Shown here: piece after piece, positions 46,129-54,670 of the stretch
Layout: every line of letters starts with the position of its first letter
How positions within the stretch are numbered: position 1 is the stretch's first letter
Assembly: GCA_965243545.1 (NCBI GenBank)
Contig: OZ251573.1
Span: 1,984,001 to 2,048,000 of the forward strand
Source: CATQHW01 sp965243545
GTDB lineage: Bacteria; Spirochaetota; Spirochaetia; SZUA-6; Bin103
Length of the DNA stretch: 64,000 nt
Reading direction: 5' to 3'
Program-made: the position numbers and the translations under genes
The notes under the pieces: generated by a model
What the model was told of the DNA's origin: nothing
Database searches by the model: none
Seen by the model: only the letters and a program-made list of their open reading frames with translations

Positions 46129-48159
46129 TCACCGCGTCATCACGGTGTCGATGATTCGATAATGTCTGGTCTCGCCGCGCAACGGGCTGAACGCGCGCCC
46201 CTTGGGATCGAAGTACCGCTGGAACGACTCCAGGTAGTTCAACCGCAGCGAGTGTACGAAGGCCCCCAACATGCTGAGGACCAGATTCAACGCGTGGAAC
46301 AGGACCACGATCAGGCCGCCGACGACCGCGCCCACCACCACCGCGGCGCCGCTCCCGCCAAAGAACAGGCTGCCCATCAGGTTGCCGACCTGCCCGATGA
46401 AGGCGGAGGTGAGGCTGAGGATGCCGAGGCGCATGTAGGAGAGCACGTCGGAGAAGAAGCCGACCAGCCCGTAGTAGCCGACGATGCCGTACAGAGAGAC
46501 GATGCCGGCCAGCACGCGGCCTATGCGGTTCCCTTCCCGAATCCCGAACAGCACCACCGAGGCGGCGGACGCCGCCAGCAGCACCGTGGACGGGGTGTCG
46601 AGCGCCGTGATCCCGGCCGCGCGCACGGCGATCCAGAGGAGCAGCGTCACCAGCAGCGCCAGCCACGATCCCTGCTCCGCCGCGGCGTCCCGCCGCTGGC
46701 CGGACTTCCATACGGAGATCAGCCCGGCGACGATGGAGGCGAGCTGGAAGACCACGCCGACGCCGATGGAGACGGCCATCAGCGTGGTGATCTGCACGGT
46801 CGGGTAGAAGAGCGGCAGCAGTCCCAGGATCTTTGCGTCGGCGGTGGGGTCGGAGATGCCGGGGCTGGCGCCGAAGAAGCTCCAGGTGAGCACGCCCACC
46901 ACCATCGCCGCGATGCCGGTGATCACGAACATGCGCAGGAACAGGCGGGTCTCGCCCGCCGACTGGTAGCGGCGCATCAGCCACAGGGCCAGCAGCACCT
47001 GCAGCAGCCCGTAGCCGGCGTCGCCGAGCGCCATGGCGTAGAAGAGCGTCATGGCGACCGCCACGAACGGCGTGGGGTCGATTGAGAAGTACCGGGGCAT
47101 GCCGAACATGCGGATCAGGAACTCGAACGGCCGGATCAGCGTGCGGTTGTGCAGGTCGACCGGCGGATCGTCGTCGGTGACCGGCGCCGTGAACCGCGCC
47201 CGCGCGTTCGGACAGGTCTGGGTCAGCACCACGCGCAACGGCGCGACGTGCTCGGCGCGCACCCAGCCGATCAGCACCGCGGCGCGCTTGGAGTAGTAGA
47301 GGCGGCGGCGCGCCTCCTGCTCGGCCCGCCGGCCGGAGGCGGCGTCGGCGTGCGCCTGCACCGCGCCGCGGTAACGCTCGGCGGCGGTGGCGAACCGTTG
47401 GCGGAGCTCGTCCAGCTGCCCGCCGATCTCCGCCAGGCGGGAGTCGGCGGCGGCCAGCGCGGCGCCGGGCGTCTCGGCGCCGCCCGGCAGATCGACCACC
47501 TCGCCGCGCAACCGGCGCAGGCCGTCCTGAGCGTCGGCCGCCTGTTCGTTCACGACCGCCAGCACGCCGTAACTGGCGCGCTTGCCGGCCGACACCGGCG
47601 CGTAGACCGCCGACGAGCCGAGCGAGCCGTCGGCGGCCGCGGCGGCCACGTCGTCGTCGGCGCCCGGCATGCGCACCGGCAGCAGTGTGGTGTGGCGGCC
47701 GGCAGCCAGGTCGGCCAGGGGCGCGTCGAGCGGCCGCCACGGTTCCAGGTCGGTTCTGCGTTGCCGCAGGTGCGCCTGTTCGGAGAGCAGCTGCTCGAAG
47801 CGGTTGAGCTCGCCGCCGAGCCGTTCGCGCAGCTCGGCCACGTCGACGCTGTCGACCAGGCGGGCGAGCTGATCGCGGGTGCGCGGCGGCGGGGAGCCGA
47901 AGAACTCCTCCAACAACCCCTTCTTGAGCGGCGCGAAGCGCTGGAAGAGCTGCAGCAGGAAGTCGATGTCGGCCTGCCGGCCGGCGGCGCCCCCGGACGC
48001 AACCGGCGGCTCCTCCTCCTGCCCGGCAAGGTCCCGGTCGATCCGGTCATGGATGTCGTCGACGTGCACCAGCCCGGAGCGCTCGAGCCCGGACAGGGCG
48101 CTGTCCAGGTCGTCCCGGGGCAGGACGACCTCTACCTTGGTGAGGTCTGCTATCGCCAC
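46129..48159 (-). CDS. atpI: V/A-type ATP synthase subunit I (membrane stator)
   Basis: A 676-residue stator. The cytoplasmic N-terminal half (about 1-360) carries coiled-coil stretches and starts MAIADLTKVEVVLPRDDLDSALSGL; the C-terminal half has seven to eight membrane helices, including FYAMALGDAGYGLLQVLLALWL, and SDVLSYMRLGILSLTSAFIG, which holds the Arg that faces the ring carboxylate, and a late ALNLVLSMLGAFVHSLRLNYLESF. It passes the ion between half-channels and holds the stalk. G gene 7 bp upstream, K gene 16 bp downstream. Confidence 0.95.
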   Translation of the reverse strand: MAIADLTKVEVVLPRDDLDSALSGLERSGLVHVDDIHDRIDRDLAGQEEEPPVASGGAAGRQADIDFLLQLFQRFAPLKKGLLEEFFGSPPPRTRDQLARLVDSVDVAELRERLGGELNRFEQLLSEQAHLRQRRTDLEPWRPLDAPLADLAAGRHTTLLPVRMPGADDDVAAAAADGSLGSSAVYAPVSAGKRASYGVLAVVNEQAADAQDGLRRLRGEVVDLPGGAETPGAALAAADSRLAEIGGQLDELRQRFATAAERYRGAVQAHADAASGRRAEQEARRRLYYSKRAAVLIGWVRAEHVAPLRVVLTQTCPNARARFTAPVTDDDPPVDLHNRTLIRPFEFLIRMFGMPRYFSIDPTPFVAVAMTLFYAMALGDAGYGLLQVLLALWLMRRYQSAGETRLFLRMFVITGIAAMVVGVLTWSFFGASPGISDPTADAKILGLLPLFYPTVQITTLMAVSIGVGVVFQLASIVAGLISVWKSGQRRDAAAEQGSWLALLVTLLLWIAVRAAGITALDTPSTVLLAASAASVVLFGIREGNRIGRVLAGIVSLYGIVGYYGLVGFFSDVLSYMRLGILSLTSAFIGQVGNLMGSLFFGGSGAAVVVGAVVGGLIVVLFHALNLVLSMLGAFVHSLRLNYLESFQRYFDPKGRAFSPLRGETRHYRIIDTVMTR

Positions 48160-48166
48160 GCGCCGG

Positions 48167-48472
48167 TTACCGCTGCAATCGGTCCAGAATGAGTTGGAGC
48201 GCCGCGCCGCGGTTGGCGCGCGCCGCCGTTTCCACCTCTTGGCGCTGCGCGCGCCCGGACGCCACGATCGTGTCCCGTTCCGCCTGGAACCGGCGGTCGA
48301 GCTCCGCGGTGCGCCGGCCGAGTTCGGCGTCGAGCTCGGCGGTCAGCTCCTGCCGGCGTTCGTCGAGTCCGGTGGTCACCGTGGCGAGCAGCTCGGCGGC
48401 CTTGGCGCGGTAGTCCTGCTCAATGCGCTCGGCGTCTTCCTCCGCCTTCTTCACGTCTTTGAGAACGTCCAT
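48167..48472 (-). CDS. atpG: V/A-type ATP synthase subunit G/H (peripheral-stalk helix)
   Basis: A 101-residue, almost entirely helical protein (DVLKDVKKAEEDAERIEQDYRAKAAELL, RRTAELDRRFQAERDTIV) that would pair with subunit E in the right-handed peripheral-stalk coil. First gene of the operon; TGGAG lies before the ATG. The 88-bp gap upstream is less GC-rich and may hold the operon promoter, but I cannot choose a clear -35/-10 pair. Confidence 0.85.
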   Translation of the reverse strand: MDVLKDVKKAEEDAERIEQDYRAKAAELLATVTTGLDERRQELTAELDAELGRRTAELDRRFQAERDTIVASGRAQRQEVETAARANRGAALQLILDRLQR

Positions 48473-48560
48473 CGTACCGAGAGCTCCAAGTGGGGTATTG
48501 CCTAAAGGGAAAAGAATCAGGCGGCCGGTATTCTCAGTATCGGAAATTCCGCCGCGCGCG

Positions 48561-49241
48561 TCAACCCCGCCACCGGACGATCAGATCGACCGGGCCGGGA
48601 TCGGTCAGGTAGTCGGCGAGCGAAAGCGACAGCCGCGCCGTGCGGCCGTCGGCGTCGACCGTCGCCCCGCCGGCGTCGGTGATGGCGGCCGGCGCGGTGA
48701 CCACGAACGTCACCCGCGACTCACCGGCCAGCGCCTGCGCCAGGGCGGCCAGGAGGGGGTCCGGGGCGTCGGCGGCGGCCCGCGCGGGTATCACCCGCTG
48801 CGACAGCTCGCCGCCGCCGTCTCCGTTGGCCGTGAACGACACCGGCAGGCCGCCGAAGCCGGCGACGGTCCGCAACGCTTCGACGCTGTCGAAGGCAATC
48901 CTGACGCTGATGGCTACCGCGCCGTCGTCGTCGGTCCGCCGGAACCGGCGCAGGCGCGCCCCCTGGGCGCCGGCGAGCGCCGCGTCGAAGTCGGCGCGGG
49001 TGATCGGCAGCGGGACCGACGGCGCGCCGTCCGCCGGGTCGAGCAGCGTGGCCGCCTCGGCCGGCACGCGGTAGTCGAGCTCCAGGACGCCGGCGCCGCC
49101 GCGCCGCATGACGAAGCGCATCTCGACGTCGACGCAGGCGGCCAGCGTGACGGCGGCCAGGCCGGCTGCCGCCAGGCGGCCGAGCGCCGTTACGGCGCCG
49201 CATCGCCGCCGGCCGTCTCTCCGCCAGTGGAGCGCCCTCAC
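48561..49241 (-). CDS. Putative lipoprotein (LppM/DUF3153-like)
   Basis: A 226-residue exported protein. A basic N-region and the hydrophobic RLAAAGLAAVTLAAC form a lipoprotein signal with Cys36. After it, VDVEMRFVMRRGGAGVLELDYRVP, and the closing DLIVRWRG, resemble the LppM/DUF3153 family of membrane-anchored beta-rich proteins; the match is weak. It is the last gene of an operon behind the exonuclease, whose stop overlaps its ATG by 4 bp. Function unknown. Confidence 0.6.
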   Translation of the reverse strand: MRALHWRRDGRRRCGAVTALGRLAAAGLAAVTLAACVDVEMRFVMRRGGAGVLELDYRVPAEAATLLDPADGAPSVPLPITRADFDAALAGAQGARLRRFRRTDDDGAVAISVRIAFDSVEALRTVAGFGGLPVSFTANGDGGGELSQRVIPARAAADAPDPLLAALAQALAGESRVTFVVTAPAAITDAGGATVDADGRTARLSLSLADYLTDPGPVDLIVRWRG

Positions 49242-49936
49242 CGCGGCGCCTCGCCTGCAGTCGAGCGCCCGCCCGGCGGCGCCCCGCCGCCATCGGGATG
49301 CCCTCCGGGCGGCGTCTCGCCGCCAGTGACATGAAGGCCGCCGGCCGCCCGCAGCTCCAGATAGCTCTGGCGGCAGACCCAGGCGTCGGTCGCCGCGTAC
49401 CGCTGCTGCGCCGGGCTGAGCCGGCGGGCGGCCCAGTTCGACACCTGCGCGCTCTTGGAGATGCGGATGCCCAGGAAGTGCGCGGCCTGCCCGCGCACGC
49501 TGCTCGGCTTGTAGCCGGCGTCGCGCACCATGCGGCCGACGTCGACCACGCCGCGCGGAGCGACCCCGTAGATGCGGCGGAGCGAGCGCAGCTCGTCCGC
49601 CGGCGCCTGCGCCGCCTTGACGATCCGCTCGGACTCCAGCACCTCGCGCAACGGCGGCGGCAGGCCGGCCCAGTGGAGCTGCACCAGCACGGCCTGATCG
49701 GCGGAGGCGAGCTGCAGCAGGGCGACCGGATACCGCTCGCCCCGCTTGAACGCCGGCCGCGTCTCGGTGTCCAGGCCGAGCACGCCGGCGCCGTCGAGCG
49801 CCGTGAGCGCCGCGGCCACCGCCTCGGGCGAGTCGGCGACCCGGATCCGGCCGGGAAACCAGCCGAGCGGCAGCGCCGCGATCTGCGCCTTGTCGAGCGT
49901 CCGGGACGGCGGCCCGCTACCCTCCACCGGACCCAT
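49238..49936 (-). CDS. 3'-5' exonuclease domain protein (RNase D-like)
   Basis: A 232-residue DEDDy exonuclease. Acidic residues: Asp and Glu in VLGLDTETRPAFKRG, Asp in AQAPADELRSLRRIYG, and the final Tyr and Asp in RYAATDAWVCRQSYLEL. There is no HRDC domain, so it resembles the short 3'-5' exonucleases rather than full RNase D. The last 30 residues are a Gly/Pro-rich low-complexity tail. The ATG overlaps the isomerase gene by 20 bp. It probably trims RNA or DNA 3' ends. Confidence 0.85.
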   Translation of the reverse strand: MGPVEGSGPPSRTLDKAQIAALPLGWFPGRIRVADSPEAVAAALTALDGAGVLGLDTETRPAFKRGERYPVALLQLASADQAVLVQLHWAGLPPPLREVLESERIVKAAQAPADELRSLRRIYGVAPRGVVDVGRMVRDAGYKPSSVRGQAAHFLGIRISKSAQVSNWAARRLSPAQQRYAATDAWVCRQSYLELRAAGGLHVTGGETPPGGHPDGGGAPPGGRSTAGEAPR

Positions 49937-51026
49937 CGACCGGAAACCGGAGCAGCTCGACGTCGAAGATCAGATACGCCCCTGGCGGAATGCCGGCCTG
50001 CGGGACGCCACGGTCACCGTAACCGAGCTCCGGCGGCACGATCAGCGTGCGCCGCTCGCCCCGCCGCATGTCCTGCAGCGCCTCCTGCCAACCCCGGATC
50101 ACCCGGTTGACCGGAAAGACCGCCGGCGTTCCGCGTTCGCGCGAGCTGTCGAACACCGTTCCGTCCAGCAGTCTGCCTTCATAGTGGACCTCCACGCTGG
50201 TATCGGCGGCCGGCCGTTCGCCGCCTTCGCCCGCTTGCTCGACCACGTACCGCAGCCCGGACGGCGTCACGGTCGCGCCCGGCCAGCGGCGGCGCACCTC
50301 GGCGTCCGCTTCCGCCCGGGCGGCGGCGATCTCCGCCGCCCGCTCCGGGCCGCCGGCCCGGAGCTCGTCGAACGTGCGCTGGTCGACCCGGAACTCAAGG
50401 GCTGACGGCCCGATGCGGCGGATGCGCACCGACTCGATCTGGTCGCCCTGGCGGACGGCGTCGACCACCTCCTGGCCGGAGATCACGTAGCCGAACACGG
50501 CATGCCGGCCGTCCAGCCACGGTGTCTCCACGTGGGTGATGAAGAACTGGCTGCCGTTGGTGTTGGGTCCCGCATTCGCCATCGACAGCGTGCCGGGACG
50601 GTCGTGGCGCAACGACGGATCGATCTCGTCGGCGAACTGGTAGCCGGGTCCGCCGGCGCCGGTGCCGGTCGGGTCTCCGCCCTGGATCATGAAGTCGTCG
50701 ATCACCCGGTGAAAGGTCAACCCGTCGTAGTAGGGCCCGTCCCCGTCCTTGCCGGTGTACTCGATGGTCCCTTCCGCCAAGCCGACGAAGTTGGCCACGG
50801 TGAGCGGGACCAGCTCGTATTCGAGCCGCAGGACGATCACGCCGCGGCCGGTGGTCATTTCCGCGTACAGGCCGGGCCCCATGTCGGCGGCCGGGTCGTC
50901 CGCCTGGCAGGCGACGGCCAGCAGCGCCGCCAAGCCGGCGCTTCCCATCCCGATCCGAGCCAGCCGGCGCGGACGCAACGTTCGGCGATCGCATCGCCGT
51001 GACTTCGATTGGTTCACGCCCACCAT
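49917..51026 (-). CDS. Fused cyclophilin-FKBP peptidyl-prolyl isomerase lipoprotein
   Basis: A 369-residue exported protein with two unrelated isomerase domains. A basic N-region and MGSAGLAALLAVAC form a lipoprotein signal. Residues about 50-200 are a cyclophilin (YYDGLTFHRVIDDFMIQGGDP, NTNGSQFFITHVETPWLDG, GYVISGQEVVDAV). After a charged helix a complete FKBP domain follows (VEVHYEGRLLDGTVFDSS, VIRGWQEALQDMRRGERR, LIVPPELGYGDRG). Cyclophilin-then-FKBP fusions (CFBP) are known, including one I recall from Treponema denticola. It should help fold envelope proteins. First gene of a three-gene operon. Start ATG 51026. Confidence 0.92.
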   Translation of the reverse strand: MVGVNQSKSRRCDRRTLRPRRLARIGMGSAGLAALLAVACQADDPAADMGPGLYAEMTTGRGVIVLRLEYELVPLTVANFVGLAEGTIEYTGKDGDGPYYDGLTFHRVIDDFMIQGGDPTGTGAGGPGYQFADEIDPSLRHDRPGTLSMANAGPNTNGSQFFITHVETPWLDGRHAVFGYVISGQEVVDAVRQGDQIESVRIRRIGPSALEFRVDQRTFDELRAGGPERAAEIAAARAEADAEVRRRWPGATVTPSGLRYVVEQAGEGGERPAADTSVEVHYEGRLLDGTVFDSSRERGTPAVFPVNRVIRGWQEALQDMRRGERRTLIVPPELGYGDRGVPQAGIPPGAYLIFDVELLRFPVDGSGGG

Positions 51027-51123
51027 TCTACGCCAGACCGGCGCCGGCCGGCGACAGCCGATCTCCGGGCGCCCCGGCAATCCCGCGCGGTGCCCCCGGT
51101 GACCGCTGGCCGGCCCTCCGGGG

Positions 51124-51129
51124 TATGAT
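51124..51129 (+). promoter_or_regulatory. -10 box, copy 1 of a duplicated promoter
   Basis: TATGAT ends 6 nt before the ATG at 51136. The region from about 51095 up to the gene is repeated almost exactly before the paralogue at 58302. Confidence 0.55.
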
Positions 51130-51135
51130 GGGTCG

Positions 51136-52683
51136 ATGGCCAAGCGCCGCTTGCCGATCGGCATCCAGACCTTCCGCAGGATCCGGGAGCGGAACTGCTA
51201 CTACGTCGACAAGACGGCGTTCATCGAACGGCTGATCGACGAAGGTACGCACTACTTCCTGTCGCGGCCGCGACGGTTCGGCAAGAGCCTGTTCCTGGAC
51301 ACCCTGAAGGAGCTGTTCGAGGGCAATGAGGCGCTGTTCAAGGGGCTCCGCGTCCATGCCGGCTGGACCTGGGGCGAGCCCAATCCGGTGGTGCGGCTGG
51401 ACTTTGCCGGCGGCGACTACAGGCGGCCGAACCTGTTGGAGGACAGCCTCATGGACCTGCTCGCTGCCGAGGAACGGCGCCACGGGGTAGAGACGGACTC
51501 CCTTACGGTGCCGGGCCGCTTCGCGCACCTGCTGGAAGCGCTGCACAAACGGAGCGGGCGGCGAGTCGTGGTGCTGGTGGACGAATACGACAAGCCGATC
51601 CTGGACATGCTCGGCACGCCGGCCGTGGCGAGCGCCAACCGCGACCTTCTGCGCAACGTGTACGGCGTGATCAAGGCGAGCGACGCGCGCATACGGTTCA
51701 CGTTTCTGACCGGGGTGAGCAAGTTCTCCAAGGTGAACCTGTTCTCGCAGCTCAACAACCTTATCGACATCACTCTGGACCCGGCCTACTCGTCGATCTG
51801 CGGCTACACGGAACGCGACCTGGACACCATGTTTGCCCCGGAACTGGAAGGGCTGGACCGCGCGCGCATCCGCGAGTGGTACAACGGGTACTGCTGGCTG
51901 GGCGACGAGAAGGTGTACAACCCGTTTGACGTGCTGCTGCTGTTCAACAGCCGCACGTTCAAGCCCTACTGGTTCGAGACCGGATCGCCGGCGTTCCTGG
52001 TCGACATGCTGTTCGAGCGGCAGGTCTCCTCCGTTTCGCTGGCCGACATGGTCGGCACCGAGGACCTGTTGTCGGCGTTCGACGTGGACGACATAGGGAC
52101 CGAGGCGCTGCTGTTCCAGACCGGCTATCTGACGATCACGGAGGATGAGGAACTGGACGAGGAGCAGGTGTTTCGGCTCGGTTATCCGAACCGGGAAGTG
52201 CGGCGGAGCCTCAACCGGGTGCTGCTGCGCCGCCTGGCGCCGGACCCCCAGGGGCAGACGGCGAACAGAATCCGCCTGGCGCGCCTGCTGAAAGCGGCAG
52301 ATTGCGCGGGCCTGCGGGAGCTGTTCCACGCCTTCTTTGCCAGTATTCCGTATGAGTGGCACGTCAACAACGACATCGCCAACTACGAGGGGTACTACGC
52401 CAGCGTGTTCTACTCCTACTTCGCGGCGCTGGGGCACGAGGTCACGGTGGAGGAGTCGAGCGCCGCCGGGCGGCTCGACATGGCGGTGCGGGCCGGCGGC
52501 CGCGTCTACCTGTTCGAGTTCAAAGTGGTGGAGCAAGCCGGACCGGGGGCCGCGCTGGCGCAGTTGCGGGAGCGGGACTACGCGGCCAAGTATCGGGGCC
52601 GCGGCGAGCCCATCCACCTGATCGGCGTGGAGTTCAGCCGCAAGACGCGCACCGTCACCGCGTTCGAGACGGCCGACGCCTGA
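51136..52683 (+). CDS. AAA-ATPase-like protein with PD-(D/E)XK (DUF1703) domain, copy 1
   Basis: A 515-residue protein of the AAA-ATPase_like/PDDEXK_9 family. Start: LPIGIQTFRRIRERNCYYVDKTAFIE, then YFLSRPRRFGKSLFLDTL (Walker A-like GKS), VVVLVDEYDKPILD (Walker B), FLTGVSKFSKVNLFSQLNNL. The C-terminal nuclease core is AAGRLDMAVRAGGRVYLFEFKVVEQ (D...E-x-K) and YRGRGEPIHLIGVEFS. Members are abundant in Bacteroidota and Spirochaetota and often multi-copy; function is unsettled. The paralogue at 58302 shares the promoter and near-identical 3' end. Confidence 0.9.
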   Translation: MAKRRLPIGIQTFRRIRERNCYYVDKTAFIERLIDEGTHYFLSRPRRFGKSLFLDTLKELFEGNEALFKGLRVHAGWTWGEPNPVVRLDFAGGDYRRPNLLEDSLMDLLAAEERRHGVETDSLTVPGRFAHLLEALHKRSGRRVVVLVDEYDKPILDMLGTPAVASANRDLLRNVYGVIKASDARIRFTFLTGVSKFSKVNLFSQLNNLIDITLDPAYSSICGYTERDLDTMFAPELEGLDRARIREWYNGYCWLGDEKVYNPFDVLLLFNSRTFKPYWFETGSPAFLVDMLFERQVSSVSLADMVGTEDLLSAFDVDDIGTEALLFQTGYLTITEDEELDEEQVFRLGYPNREVRRSLNRVLLRRLAPDPQGQTANRIRLARLLKAADCAGLRELFHAFFASIPYEWHVNNDIANYEGYYASVFYSYFAALGHEVTVEESSAAGRLDMAVRAGGRVYLFEFKVVEQAGPGAALAQLRERDYAAKYRGRGEPIHLIGVEFSRKTRTVTAFETADA

Positions 52684-53020
52684 CCCGCCCGCCATGCTCC
52701 ATGGCCGCAACCTGGCGGGCGGTGGGCAGGCCGCTGGCTCCAGAGTGTTGAGCGCGCCGGCTCAGCGCCGTCAGGCGGCGTTCGACGGCGGCGTCGGCGG
52801 GCAGCCGGTGGCGCGTGACCAGCCCGTAGAGACGGCTGGGAAACGCCTCCCGGAGCTGGACGGCGCGCCGCCGCCAGCCGACCGCGGCGTTGTCGGTCAG
52901 TAGGCGGCGGCCTTGCCAGAGGGCGATCAGACCGCCGGCGTGGGCGCATGCCTCCTCCCATCTCACCCGGCACACACCATGCGTACCCAGCGAAACGATG
53001 TTATGTTATGCTATAAAGCG
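52684..53020. other. Gene-poor stretch with a possible reverse-strand remnant
   Basis: No gene on the plus strand. On the minus strand an open frame (52655-52975) encodes WEEACAHAGGLIALWQGRR and later RLYGLVTRHRLPADAAVE; it has protein-like composition but I do not recognise it and its end overlaps the previous gene. It may be a remnant. Composition changes from GC-rich to AT-rich near 52980. Confidence 0.35.
53007..53017 (+). promoter_or_regulatory. Promoter at the edge of the AT-rich cassette
   Basis: Overlapping -10-like boxes TATGCT (53007-53012) and TATAAA (53012-53017) lie in a run of TTATG repeats. They could start transcription of the ubiquitin-like/DUF2971 cassette. No confident -35 box. 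Confidence 0.4.
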
Positions 53021-53119
53021 ATGGACCCCGATCCTGACCGCGCACGCTTAGCGCGCGGACGAAGGTCGATCGGGTCCGCGGTACTGCGGGAGGCGCAAGA
53101 TGGGACAGGACAACTCTAA
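53021..53119 (+). CDS. Possible 32-residue leader peptide
   Basis: An ATG lies only a few bases after the -10 boxes and opens a 32-codon frame (MDPDPDRARLARG to DGTGQL) that ends 20 bp inside the ubiquitin-like gene. It may be a leader whose translation feeds the next gene, or chance. Composition is GC-rich, unlike the cassette. Confidence 0.25.
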   Translation: MDPDPDRARLARGRRSIGSAVLREAQDGTGQL

Positions 53120-53435
53120 GAAGAACGGGGACCAGCATCCGCCAATGAATGGGAGCGAATACACCTTGGGAGTGAATGGTGTCGAAATCACCGTTGCGTC
53201 AGAAACCGGGAAGGCGACGGCGCGGGAGCTGCTGGAGCGCGCCGAGGAAGTTAACGCTCTGGTGCCAGTAAATGGCAAAAAGATCGTTCTGGAGGATGAC
53301 AACCGTATATACGAGGGGGAAGATGAGGTTGACATTCAGAAATCCCGAATCTTCATAGCACTCCCAAAGTATGAAGGTACGGAAAGCCTGCGTGACCGTA
53401 CTCGTTACCTTCTCCCCGGCGATTCGGGACAGTAG
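53100..53435 (+). CDS. Ubiquitin-like (multi-ubiquitin-domain type) protein
   Basis: A 111-residue protein. Residues about 20-92 match the bacterial multi-ubiquitin-domain pattern in a single copy: YTLGVNGVEITVASETGKATARELL, then VPVNGKKIVLEDDNRIYEGEDEVDI and RIFIALPKYEG. Unlike conjugated ubiquitins it has no C-terminal Gly-Gly; it ends LLPGDSGQ. GGGAGG lies 7 nt upstream of the ATG. Related domains are found in bacterial E1/E2/JAB defence operons, but none of those partners is adjacent. The gene is AT-rich compared with the flanks, which indicates recent transfer, and is followed 15 bp on by a DUF2971 gene. Assignment is by pattern; a search is needed to confirm. Confidence 0.65.
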   Translation: MGQDNSKKNGDQHPPMNGSEYTLGVNGVEITVASETGKATARELLERAEEVNALVPVNGKKIVLEDDNRIYEGEDEVDIQKSRIFIALPKYEGTESLRDRTRYLLPGDSGQ

Positions 53436-53450
53436 GAGCTTGAGGAGCCG

Positions 53451-54385
53451 ATGGTAGCGTCGACCTGGAAGGCGGCTCTTGAGGCTGCCAAAAGATCACT
53501 AGAAGATAGGAATGTTATCTCTGCGCTCGGTCACCTCCAAGGAGCAGCAAAGAAGCTGTCATCCGAGATGGAAGATGAACATCTCCTGGGGAGTGACAAT
53601 GGGAAAGTCAAGGTAATCCACTATACGTCACTCGAAACTATCCACGCGTTGCTTACGGAACGATCACAGGGTCTTCGCCTATACGACTCGGTGCATCTCA
53701 CCGATCCGCAAGAAGGATGGTATGTCTTCAGTAAATCGATAAAATCGATACGAGCATCACGGTGGCTTGAGTATCCAGTAAGCCACGCCTATATTATTTC
53801 CTTCTTACCTTTGGAAGATGATGCTATCGGGAAGACTTACGATCATTTGTCTCATTGGCGGGCGTACGGGGATAATGGACGTGGATGTTCATGGTAATAG
53901 GCGTTCCCAGGCGTGAGTTGTATGAAGTTAATTATTGCGACCGCATAAAGAACGATGATGCCAAAAAGTTGATTGAATTCATCGACGTATCTGATCGGGT
54001 ATGGGACGGAATACTTCACAGAAAGAAAGAGTCATTGCGTAGCGAATATGAGGGTATGATAAGAGACAGTTCCGCTACCGTGCTAAAGAATCGTTTTCTT
54101 CATAAGCATCCGTCCTACAGACATGAGCGTGAGCGACGGGCGCTTGTTGTCACTCCAAAACCTGGCGAAATAGAAACGGAGGAAAGAGGGCGGCACATAC
54201 GCCATTACGTGAGGAATGATGCATTCAGCATGGATCGCTTGCTCAACTCAGACTGTAGGATTACCGTAGGGCCGGCGGTAGAGCACCAGGGTGACGTAGC
54301 AGAGACCTTGAAGCGTATCCTGAATCGCAATGGAAAGACGGGACCGCGAATACATGTCTCGGAGATTCCTTACCGAACGTACTGA
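53451..54385 (+). pseudogene. DUF2971 protein, split by a one-base frameshift
   Basis: Two frames together make one DUF2971 protein of about 310 residues. Frame 1 (53451-53897) has VKVIHYTSLETIHALL, LRLYDSVHLTDPQEG, AYIISFLPLEDD and LSHWRAYGDNGRGCSW, then TAA. Frame 2 (53885-54385) continues VIGVPRRELYEVNYCD and runs to IHVSEIPYRTY. GRGCS-LVIGVP would be continuous if one T were restored near 53894. GAGGAG precedes the ATG. AT-rich and transferred together with the ubiquitin-like gene. The function of DUF2971 is unknown; the HYT motif and the later acidic/Glu motifs recall ADP-ribosyltransferases, an idea only. It may be a real mutation, an error, or programmed. Confidence 0.7.
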
Positions 54386-54670
54386 TTCCTACGAGGATCG
54401 CGGCTGAGCATAGCTGCTCATTCGATCCAGCCTTGGCGGCACCAGCGGCGGGTCAGGAGGTCGTGGTAGAGCCACTCCAGGGTTCCGCCGGGGGAGCGCA
54501 GGAAGTAGTAGGCGCGGTCGGCGCCGCCGCCTTCGCCGGCGTACGCCGCCCGATTGGCGGTCACCACGGTGCCGCCGGGGGAACCTTAGCTGACTACCGC
54601 GGCGGGGCGGCGTTGCCAGTCGGGGTACCGCCGTTGTGCTATGGTCGCGGGTGAGGAGGTGGCATCGACG
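54386..54670. other. Gene-free stretch with a reverse-strand C-terminal fragment
   Basis: On the minus strand 54418-54585 encodes a 55-residue end of a protein (GGTVVTANRAAYAGE, YYFLRSPGGTLEWLYHDLL, RRWCRQGWIE, then TGA). It has no start and no recognisable family. It appears to be the stump of a gene whose remainder was lost, next to the AT-rich insertion. An extended -10-like TGCTATGGT at 54637-54645 precedes the VOC gene. Confidence 0.4.

Noticed and set aside
52655..52975. A 106-residue minus-strand frame between the AAA gene and the AT-rich cassette
   Set aside because: It overlaps the end of the AAA gene and has no recognised family; kept only as a possible remnant.
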